Part shown: positions 8,942-15,364 of the stretch, in pieces
How the letters are laid out: every line of letters begins with the position of its first letter
Numbering within the stretch: the stretch's first letter is position 1
Assembly (NCBI RefSeq): GCF_030272615.1
Contig: NW_026729192.1
Coordinates: 1 to 20,000, forward strand
DNA: 20,000 nucleotides
Direction of reading: 5' to 3'
From: Cryptomeria japonica
Taxonomy: Eukaryota; Streptophyta; Pinopsida; Cupressales; Cupressaceae
Notes under the pieces: model-generated
Told to the model about the DNA's origin: nothing
Seen by the model: the letters and a program-made list of their open reading frames with translations, nothing else
Database searches by the model: none
Made by a program: the position numbers and the translations under genes

Positions 8942-10620
8942 ATGCCGACCCACCCGGGCTTCCACCTAGCACACCTTGGCACCCACCCACCCTCGCACCC
9001 AACCTCGCACCCAACTTAGCACCTTTGAACCCACATTGGCACTCACCCTGACCCTGGCACCTTGGAACCCACATTGGCACTCACCTTGACCCTGGCACCC
9101 ACCTTTGCACTCACCTTGGGACCCACCCTGGCTCCCACCTCGGCACCCACCCAGACACCCACCTTGGTTCCTTGGCACCCACCTTGGATCCTTGGCACCC
9201 ACCCCGACACCCACCTTGGCACGCAACTTGGCTACTTGCCACCCACCTTGGCTCCTTGACGCCCACCCCGACAACCACCCCGTGACCTACCCTGGCTAGG
9301 GTTGGTGCACACCCACCCTGGTGCCCACCTTGGCACCCACCCTATGACCCACCTTGGCACGCACCTTAGTACCCACCCCGTTACCCACCCTAGGACCCAC
9401 CCCGTGACCCACCTTGGCCAGGGTGGGTGCACCCACCCTGGTGCCCACCTTGGCACCCACCCATCCTAGCACCCAGCCTGTGACCGGGCTTGGAACCCAA
9501 CCTTGCACCCGCACCCGTCTTGGCCAGTGTGGGTGCGCACCCATCCTGGCACCCACGTTGTGACACACCCTTTAACCCACGCACCCTAGCACCCACGTTG
9601 GCACCCACCTTGGAACCCAACCTAGCAACTTGGCACCCACCCCGTGACCCACCTTGGCATCCACCATAGCAGTCGCCGACTTGGCACCCACCTCGGCACC
9701 CACCTTGACACTTGTGGACCCACCTTGCCACTCACCCTAGCATCGACCCATCCTAGCACCCACCCTGGCACCTTTGCACCCTAGCACTCACCCATCCTAG
9801 CACCTAACCTGTGACCCACCTTGACACTCACCCTCGCACCCACCTTGGAACCCAACCTAGCACCCACCCACCCTGACACCAACCCTAGCACCTACCCACC
9901 CTTGCACCCACCCTGTGACCCATCTTGGCACCCACCCATCCTACCACTCAACCTATCACCCACCTTCTCACCCACCTTGGCATCCACCTTAGCACCCACC
10001 CACACTGGCACCTTGGCACCCACCTCGGGCAAGGTGGGTGCACACCCACCCTGGCACCCAATTTAGAACCCACCGAGCATGTTACCCACCTTGGCACCCA
10101 CATTGCAGCCCACCCTAGTACCCACCCTATGACCCACATTGGCATCCACACCCTAGCACCCAGGCACCTCGACACCCGCCTTGACACCCACCCTAGCACT
10201 GAACCTGTGACCCACCTTGGAACTCACCCTAGAACCCACCCACCCTGTGAACCACCTTGGCATCCACCTTAGCACCCACCCACCTTGGCACCCACTCTAG
10301 CACTCACCCATCCTAACACCCAACTTGTTACCCACCTTGGCACCCGCCCTCGCGTCCACCTTGAAACCCACCCTAGCACCCACCCACGCAGGAGCCCACC
10401 TTGGCACCCAACCTAACACCCACGCATCCTGGCACCCAACTTGTGACCCACCTTGGAACCCACCCTAGTACCCACCTTTGAACCCACTATATCACCAACC
10501 CACCTTGGCACCCACCCTATGACCCTCTTTGGAATCCACCCTAGCACGCACCCACCCTGGCACCCACCATGGAGCGCACCCTAGCACCCACCCACCTCGG
10601 CACGCACCTCAACACCCACC
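8942..10620. repeat. CACCC-rich minisatellite, long right block
   Basis: About 1.7 kb of irregular repeats built from CACCCACCTTGG, CACCCACCCTAGCACC, GTGACCCACC and similar words. The first part (to 9430) duplicates 1006-1494; the rest is only here. The plus strand is C/A-rich and runs of G's are almost confined to the minus strand. Open frames exist on both strands with low-complexity translations (for example THPGTHLGTHP-like), which argues against coding. The right end passes into promoter-type sequence at about 10621. Confidence 0.85.
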
Positions 10621-10622
10621 TT

Positions 10623-10656
10623 GGTGTGCGCACTGCGCCAACCTCTCAAAGACCCT
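10623..10656 (+). repeat. Truncated Pol I promoter unit at array edge
   Basis: The words GTGTGCGCACTGCGCC, AACCTCTCAAAGACCC match the segment that follows each TATATAGGGG core in the 157-bp family (second hairpin arm and AACCTCAAAGACCC). The core promoter that should lie upstream is absent; CACCC repeats stand in its place. Confidence 0.65.
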
Positions 10657-10805
10657 ATGTGGTGCGCTCCAAAGTGTACACCTTTGGTGCGCTCCAAGGT
10701 GCGCACCTTTGGTGCACACCGAGGTGCACACCAAAGTGTGCACCGAGGTGAGCACCAAAGTGCACTCCAGGGTGCACACCAAGGCGTGCACCTTTGGTGC
10801 GGTCA
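10657..10805. repeat. Short GTGCACACC/AAAGTG repeats before promoter 1
   Basis: Repeats of about 20 bp alternating GTGCGCTCCAAAG, GTGCGCACCTTTGG, GTGCACACCGAG and GTGCACACCAAAG. Many half-palindromes are seen, such as CTTTGGTGCGC with GCGCACCAAAG-like words. A shortened version (near 11150-11182) precedes promoter 3, explaining its longer spacing. Confidence 0.7.
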
Positions 10806-10820
10806 ATGCAAACGAATTCG

Positions 10821-10895
10821 GAAGTTGGGGTCGATGTCCTAATCGCTGCTGCAGACTACACGTATGAGAATCGGACAAATAGCTTTATATAGGGG
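10821..10895 (+). promoter_or_regulatory. Pol I promoter-like element 1
   Basis: TATATAGGGG at 10886-10895 matches the plant Pol I initiation consensus (TATATA followed by A/G and G's). It is preceded by GAGAATCGGACAAATAGC and, 65 bp upstream of the core, by GAAGTTGGGGTCGATGTCC at 10821. The core has one extra T (CTTTATATA). By analogy with characterised plant promoters, initiation would be at the A before the G-run. Whether it is active is unknown. Confidence 0.8.
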
Positions 10896-10976
10896 AGGTG
10901 TTGCGTTTGATGGGTCGACTCCCCTGGTTGTGTGCACTGCACCAACTTCAAAGACCCTGTCTTGTTTAAGAAGTCA

Positions 10977-11052
10977 AAAGTTGGGGTGGATGTCCTAATC
11001 ATTGCTGCAGTCTATGCATGTATGAGAATCAGACAAATAGCTTATATAGGGG
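10977..11052 (+). promoter_or_regulatory. Pol I promoter-like element 2
   Basis: Core TATATAGGGG at 11043-11052, upstream element AAAGTTGGGGTGGATGTCC at 10977 (66 bp upstream), ATCAGACAAATAGC between. Confidence 0.8.
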
Positions 11053-11104
11053 AGGTGTTGCATTCGGTGGGTTGACTCCCCTGGTTGTGCGCACTGCGCC
11101 AACC
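11048..11104 (+). other. Tandem hairpins downstream of spacer promoters (promoter 2 shown)
   Basis: A transcript starting at the core A could form two adjacent stems. Stem 1: AGGGGAG (11048-11054) with CTCCCCT (11076-11082). Stem 2: GGTTG, a bulged T, GCGC, loop ACT, GCGC, CAACC (11083-11104). Promoters 1-10 have the same plan. In promoter 1 stem 2 is GTGC/GCAC instead of GCGC/GCGC, a paired change that keeps the helix. In the 311-bp family the bulge is A and the loop ACC (for example 12619-12640). Confidence 0.7.
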
Positions 11105-11196
11105 TCAAAGACCCCGCATAGCAGAAGAAGTCGGAAGTCGGATTTTGGTGAGCACCAAGGCGTGCACCTTTGGTGCGGTCAACGCAGACGAATTCA

Positions 11197-11272
11197 GAAG
11201 TTGGGGTGGATGTCCTAATCGTTGTTGCAGGCTACACATGTATGAGAATCAGACAAATAGCTTATATAGGGG
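11197..11272 (+). promoter_or_regulatory. Pol I promoter-like element 3
   Basis: Core at 11263-11272, upstream element GAAGTTGGGGTGGATGTCC at 11197 (66 bp upstream). Confidence 0.8.
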
Positions 11273-11353
11273 AGGTGTTGGGTTTGATGGGTCAACTCCC
11301 TTGGTTGTGCGCATTACGCCAACCTCAAAGACCTTGTTTTCGTTAAGAAGTCA

Positions 11354-11429
11354 AAAGTTGGGGTCAATGTCCTAATGGCTCCTGCAGGCTACACATGTAT
11401 GAGAATCGGACAAATAGCTTATATAGGGG
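11354..11429 (+). promoter_or_regulatory. Pol I promoter-like element 4
   Basis: Core at 11420-11429, upstream element AAAGTTGGGGTCAATGTCC at 11354 (66 bp upstream). Confidence 0.8.
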
Positions 11430-11510
11430 AGGTGTTGGGTTTGATGGGTCGACTCCCCTGGTTGTGCGCATTACGTCAACCTCAAAGACCTTGTTTTCGT
11501 TAAGAAGTCA

Positions 11511-11586
11511 AAAGTTGGGGTCGATGTCCTAATTGCTCCTGTAGACTACACATGTATGAGAATCAGACAAATAGCTTATATAGGGG
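11511..11586 (+). promoter_or_regulatory. Pol I promoter-like element 5
   Basis: Core at 11577-11586, upstream element AAAGTTGGGGTCGATGTCC at 11511 (66 bp upstream). Its second downstream hairpin is degraded (AGTTGTTCGCATTACACC). Confidence 0.78.
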
Positions 11587-11667
11587 AGGTGTTGGGTTTG
11601 ATGGGTTGACTCCCCTAGTTGTTCGCATTACACCAACCTCAAAGACCTTGTTTTCGTTTAGAAGCCG

Positions 11668-11743
11668 AAAGTTGGGGTCGATGTCCTAATTGCTCCTGCA
11701 GGCTACGCATGTATGAGAATCAGACAAATAGCTTATATAGGGG
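11668..11743 (+). promoter_or_regulatory. Pol I promoter-like element 6
   Basis: Core at 11734-11743, upstream element AAAGTTGGGGTCGATGTCC at 11668 (66 bp upstream). It is the last of the 157-bp family; the next core is 845 bp away, past the 52-bp array. Confidence 0.8.
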
Positions 11744-11875
11744 AGGTGTTGGGTTTGATGGGTCGACTCCCCTGGTTGTGCGCATTGCGCCAACCTCAAA
11801 GACCCTGCATTGCGGATGAAGTCGAAAGTCAGAGTTTGGTGTGCTACAAGGTGTGGTCGAAGGTGCTCACCTAGG

Positions 11876-12457
11876 TGTGCACCTTTGGAGCACAGGAAAA
11901 GTGCCCTCCAAAAGTGCGCACCTTTGGAGTGCACAAAAGTGCCCTCCAAAAGTGCGCACCTTTGGAGCGCAGAAAAGTGCCCTCCAAAAAGTGCCCTCCA
12001 AAAGTGCGCACCTTTGGAGCGCAGAAAAGTGCCCTCCAAAAAGTGCCCTCCAAAAGTGCGCACCTTTGGAGCGCAGAAAAGTGCCCTCCAAAAAGTGCCC
12101 TCCAAAAGTGCGCACCTTTGGAGCGCAGAAAAGTGCCCTCCAAAAAGTGCCCTCCAAAAGTGCGCACCTTTGGAGCGCAGAAAAGTGCCCTCCAAAAAGT
12201 GCCCTCCAAAAGTGCGCACCTTTGGAGCGCAGAAAAGTGCCCTCCAAAAAGTGCCCTCCAAAAGTGCGCACCTTTGGAGCGCAGAAAAGTGCCCTCCAAA
12301 AAGTGCCCTCCAAAAGTGCGCACCTTTGGAGCGCAGAAAAGTGCCCTCCAAAAAGTGCCCTCCAAAAGTGCGCACCTTTGGAGCGCAGAAAAGTGCCCTC
12401 CAAAAAGTGCCCTCCAAAAGTGCGCACCTTTGGAGCGCAGAAAAGTGCCCTCCAAAA
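11876..12457. repeat. 52-bp tandem array (38-bp unit plus 14-bp internal duplication)
   Basis: GTGCGCACCTTTGGAGCGCAG recurs at 11952, 12004, 12056, 12108, 12160, 12212, 12264, 12316 and 12368 (nine near-identical 52-bp units). 38-bp units flank them: two on the left (from about 11876 and 11914) and one on the right (12420-12457). The extra 14 bp is a second AAAAAGTGCCCTCC. Each unit has the inverted pair TTTGGAG/CTCCAAA. Since 52 is not a multiple of 3, all frames stay open; the resulting 200-300 codon frames are not genes. Confidence 0.92.
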
Positions 12458-12512
12458 GTGCGCACTTTTGGTGCGCACCAAGGCGCTGGTTCGGTCGTTG
12501 CAGGCGAGTTCG

Positions 12513-12588
12513 GAAGTTGGGGTCGATGTCCTGAGCGGAGGTGCAAACTACACAGGTGTCGGAATCGGACAAATAGCTTATATAGGGG
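12513..12588 (+). promoter_or_regulatory. Pol I promoter-like element 7
   Basis: Core at 12579-12588, upstream element GAAGTTGGGGTCGATGTCC at 12513 (66 bp upstream). It is the first of the 311-bp family, in which the core is followed by AGGTGTATGCTTCG rather than AGGTGTTGGGTTTG. Confidence 0.8.
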
Positions 12589-12823
12589 AGGTGTATGCTT
12601 CGATGGGTCGACTCCCCAGGTTGAGCGCACCGCGCCAACCTCAAAGACCCTACGGTATGGATGAAGTCGGAAGTTGGGTCCGATGACCGATTCGATTAGT
12701 AGGTATGCTCATGAGGTCGGAATTTGGGTCCGATGACCTGCCATGTGCAGGAAGGCGAATGTTGACACTGTGCGTTGCAAGGTGCACACCAAGGCGCTGG
12801 TGCGGTCTTTTTAGTCGAGTTCG

Positions 12824-12899
12824 GAAGTTGGGGTCGATGTCCTGATCGGAGGTGCAAGCTACACAGGTGTGGGAATCGGACAAATAGCTTATATAGGGG
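12824..12899 (+). promoter_or_regulatory. Pol I promoter-like element 8
   Basis: Core at 12890-12899, upstream element at 12824 (66 bp upstream); 311 bp after element 7. Confidence 0.8.
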
Positions 12900-13134
12900 A
12901 GGTGTATGCTTCGTTGGGTCGACTCCCCGGGTTGAGCGCACCGCGCCAACCTCAAAGACCCTACGGTATGGATGAAGTCGGAAGTTGGGTCCGATGACCG
13001 ATTCGATATGTAGGCATACTCGCGAGGTCGGAATTTGGGTCCGATGACCTGCCACGTGCAGGAAGGCGAATGTTGGCACTGTGCGTTGCAAGGTGCGCAC
13101 CAAGGCGCTGGTTCGGTCGTTGGAGGCGAGTTCG

Positions 13135-13210
13135 GAAGTTGGGGTCGATGTCTTGATCGGAGGTGCAAACTACACAGGTGTGGGAATCGGACAAATAGCT
13201 TATATAGGGG
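13135..13210 (+). promoter_or_regulatory. Pol I promoter-like element 9
   Basis: Core at 13201-13210, upstream element at 13135 (66 bp upstream). The upstream element reads GATGTCTTG where the others have GATGTCCTG. Confidence 0.8.
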
Positions 13211-13445
13211 AGGTGTATGCTTCGTTGGGTCGACTCCCCGGGTTGAGCGCACCGCGCCAACCTCAAAGACCCTACGGTATGGATGAAGTCGGAAGTTGGG
13301 TCCGATGACCGATTCGATATGTAGGCATACTCGCGAGGTCGGAATTTGGGTCCGATGACCTGCCATGTGCAGGAAGGCGAATGTTGGGACTGTGCGTCGC
13401 AAGGTGCGCACCAAGGCGCTGGTGCCGTCGTTGCAGTCGAGTTCG

Positions 13446-13521
13446 GAAGTTGGGGTCGATGTCCTGGTCAGAGGTGCAAACTACACAGGTGTGGGAATCG
13501 GACAAATAGCTTATATAGGGG
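13446..13521 (+). promoter_or_regulatory. Pol I promoter-like element 10
   Basis: Core at 13512-13521, upstream element at 13446 (66 bp upstream). It is the last core before the 50/56-bp array. Confidence 0.8.
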
Positions 13522-13602
13522 AGGTGTATGCTTCGATGGGTCGACTCCCTGGGTTGAGCGCACCGCGCCAACCTCAAAGACCCTACAGTATGGATGAAGT
13601 CG

Positions 13603-13935
13603 GAAGTTGGGTCCGATGACCGATTCGATACGTAGGCATATTGGCGAGGTCTGAATTTGTGTCCGATGACCTGCCATGCGCAGGAAGGCGGAATTTGGGT
13701 CCGATGACCGAGTTGATGGCGTGCCATGCGCAGAAAGGCGGAATTTGGGTCCGATGACCGAGTTGATGTTGATGGCCCGCCATGCACAGGAAGGCGGAAT
13801 TTGGGTCCGATGACCGATTTGAAGGCGTGCCATACGCAAAAAGGCGGAGTTTGGGTCCGATGACCGAGTTGATATTGATGGCCCGCCATGCGCAGGAAGG
13901 CGGAATTTGGGTCCGATGACCTGACATACGCATGG
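13603..13935 (+). promoter_or_regulatory. 50/56-bp array of promoter upstream elements (enhancer-like)
   Basis: GAATTTGGGTCCGATGACC (or GAAG/GAGT variants) begins at 13603, 13653, 13691, 13741, 13797, 13847 and 13903. From 13691 the steps alternate 50, 56, 50, 56 bp; the 56-bp units carry an extra six bases (GATGTTGATGGC versus GATGGC). The motif is related to the element found 65-66 bp upstream of every TATATAGGGG core, but no core is present here. It lies immediately before promoter 11. Enhancer function is inferred by analogy with animal rDNA spacers, not shown. Confidence 0.75.
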
Positions 13936-13990
13936 AGTCCGACTCGGGGGCCGATGTTCGATTCGATGACTTGCATTGTGGGTAAAGTCG

Positions 13991-14066
13991 GAAGTTGTGG
14001 TCTTTGACCCGATTCGATGACCAGACTTCGGCTGCTTGAGAATCGGACAAATAACTTATATAGGGG
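13991..14066 (+). promoter_or_regulatory. Pol I promoter-like element 11 (long-unit family)
   Basis: Core at 14057-14066, upstream element GAAGTTGTGGTCTTTGACC at 13991 (66 bp upstream). It has AATAACTTATATA instead of AATAGCTTATATA, a feature shared only with elements 12 and 13. It and its two relatives are candidates for a gene promoter. Confidence 0.8.
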
Positions 14067-14106
14067 AGGTAGTGTTCTCGAGCATCCTCCCCCCGTGCCC
14101 GTTTAT

Positions 14107-14176
14107 GTCGATTGATGCTGGTGCTCGACTGGTTGGAGCGCTCGGATGCAAAAATCTTGCACCAGGATTTATCGAT
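14107..14176 (+). other. Inverted repeat downstream of promoter 11
   Basis: Arms 14107-14124 and 14159-14176 can pair at about 16 of 18 positions in RNA (two as G-U), including CTGGTGC with GCACCAG. The position matches the hairpins after promoters 12 and 13. A shorter pair GGGGAGG/CCTCCCC lies between it and the core. Confidence 0.65.
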
Positions 14177-14432
14177 TGTGATGGACACGGCAAGTCTCCT
14201 GATTGCTATGCAGGAGCTCATCGTGAATCTCTATGCGGCCTTGGTATGGACTCGACCTGCGGAATGGTTCGGCAATGGTAGTCGCTCCAACACGTCCTTG
14301 CAATGGCCACAGAGGTGATTCGACTAGAGCTCCAGTCTAGCTTTTGGGTTGCTTGGCGGACTGGTATAGCCGCGATCGAGTTCCGGCCATGAACGTTTTA
14401 GATAGCTCTTGGGCTTTCTGGGACGGAAGTCG

Positions 14433-14507
14433 GAAGTTTGGGCTGTTGTCCGATTTGATGACCATTCTTCGGATGTGTGAGAATCGGACAAATAACTTAT
14501 ATAGGGG
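14433..14507 (+). promoter_or_regulatory. Pol I promoter-like element 12 (long-unit family)
   Basis: Core at 14498-14507, upstream element GAAGTTTGGGCTGTTGTCC at 14433 (65 bp upstream). After the core it reads GGGGACTGTG rather than GGGGAGGTG, so stem 1 is reduced to AGGGG/CCCCT. Confidence 0.78.
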
Positions 14508-14538
14508 ACTGTGTTGTCTCACGCAGCCCCCTCCGTGC

Positions 14539-14625
14539 CCCTCTATCTCGACCGATGTTGGTGCTTGAAAGGGTTGGGATCGCTCGGATTTATAAACGTG
14601 CACCACCATTTGTCGAGTGTGAGGG
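14539..14625 (+). other. Inverted repeat downstream of promoter 12
   Basis: Arms 14539-14564 and 14600-14625 pair at about 19-20 of 26 positions, including TGGTGC with GCACCA and CTCG with CGAG. The arms are less perfect than after promoter 13 but in the same place. Confidence 0.6.
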
Positions 14626-14921
14626 ACGCGGCAGGTCTCCTAAATGCTATGCGGGCGCTCTCTGAGAATCTCTATCCGGCCTCGACACAGACTAGTCTTG
14701 CTGAATGGTTTGGCACTGGTAGTCGATCCAACACGTCGTTGTTGTGGCCGCCTAGGCGATTCGATTCGAGCCCCCGTCTAGCTTTTGGGTTGCTTGGCGG
14801 ATTTTGCCCTATCCGCAAGTGAGCTCGGTCCCTAAACGTTCGAGAAACCCGATTGCTATGCGCCGACTCTCTTTCTTGCGAGCCTCCATCTAGCTTTTGG
14901 GTCTCTACGGAACGGAAGTCG

Positions 14922-14997
14922 GAATCTGGGACCGTTGTTTGATTCGACGAGGCAGACTACGGTTGTGCGAGAATCGGACAAATAACTTATATAGGGG
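14922..14997 (+). promoter_or_regulatory. Pol I promoter-like element 13, last in window
   Basis: Core at 14988-14997, upstream element GAATCTGGGACCGTTGTTT at 14922 (66 bp upstream), ATCGGACAAATAAC between. As the copy nearest the presumed 18S gene in this window it is the best candidate for the gene promoter, but a further copy could lie beyond 20000. Confidence 0.8.
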
Positions 14998-15024
14998 AGG
15001 TGTTGACTGGAGCATTCTCCCCCG

Positions 15025-15114
15025 TGCCCCTCTAACTCGACCAATGCTGGCGCTCGAACGGTGGTAGCGCTCGGATTTTCATTGAGCGCCAGCATTGGTC
15101 GATTTAGAGGGGCA
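15025..15114 (+). other. 31-bp inverted repeat downstream of promoter 13
   Basis: Arm 15025-15055 is the reverse complement of 15084-15114 at 30 of 31 positions, around a 28-nt loop. It starts about 32 nt after the predicted initiation site. It is the most perfect of the three equivalent hairpins. In DNA it could form a cruciform, in RNA a long stem. Confidence 0.9.
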
Positions 15115-15364
15115 TGCGAGATTCCCGAATGCTATGCGAGGGCTCTAACGGAAATGTCTATTGGTTTCGGTATGGATGCAATTGCGAGTGGTTCGGCAAA
15201 GGTAGTCGTTCCGATGCGTCCATGTCGTGGCCAAATCGATAATTCGATTTGAGCCCTCGTATAGCATTTGGGTCTCTCGATGTGATTCCGCATTCCAGTC
15301 CCTTTGGGCACTGCTTGAGCCGCATCCCAGGGGGTTCCCTTCCCAATAATCTGCCTCGCAACCC

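Larger units (their letters stand above)
7937..9430. repeat. Long direct repeat, right copy (contains 5S copy 2)
   Basis: This is the right partner of 1-1494. It contains the 5S gene, GC-rich flank (8206-8561), A-rich block (8562-8941) and the start of the CACCC block. Homology to the left copy ends at 9430, where this copy continues into more CACCC repeats. Confidence 0.95.
10821..11819 (+). repeat. 157-bp family of promoter-bearing repeats (six units)
   Basis: Core motifs lie at 10886, 11043, 11263, 11420, 11577 and 11734: spacings 157, 220, 157, 157 and 157 bp. The 220-bp step holds a 63-bp insertion of GTGCACC-type sequence like that before promoter 1. Each unit holds an upstream element, the core, two potential hairpins and an AACCTCAAAGACC tail. 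Confidence 0.9.
12471..13652 (+). repeat. 311-bp family of promoter-bearing repeats (four units)
   Basis: GTGCRCACCAAGGCGCTGG recurs at 12471, 12782, 13093 and 13404, and the cores at 12579, 12890, 13201 and 13512, all exactly 311 bp apart. Each unit is a 157-like promoter segment plus about 150 bp containing two more copies of the upstream element 50 bp apart (for example 12670 and 12720). The last unit runs into the 50/56-bp array. Confidence 0.92.
13980..15340 (+). repeat. Three long promoter modules (441-490 bp spacing)
   Basis: Modules around promoters 11, 12 and 13 share a common order: upstream element, core, hairpin, ATTGCTATGC or AATGCTATGC (14200, 14642 and 15127 regions), GGTAGTCG (14277, 14718, 15201) and TCTAGCTTTTGGG (14335, 14779 regions; weaker in the third). 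Spacing of cores is 441 and 490 bp. Pairwise similarity is moderate, so these are older copies than the 157- and 311-bp families. Confidence 0.75.

Noticed and set aside
1-9430. LTR retrotransposon with 5S-containing long terminal repeats (Cassandra-like)
   Set aside because: The direct repeats contain a complete functional-looking 5S gene with its own T-run terminator, the sequence between them is rDNA-type subrepeats, I see no primer-binding site or polypurine tract, and the right copy's border lies inside a CACCC minisatellite.
11952-12457. CRISPR array
   Set aside because: Units are contiguous identical 52-bp repeats without unique spacers, in a plant-type nuclear context.
11686-12686. 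Open frames of 200-314 codons across the 52-bp array
   Set aside because: The unit is not a multiple of three and all frames on both strands stay open; no start context, domain or codon bias supports a protein.
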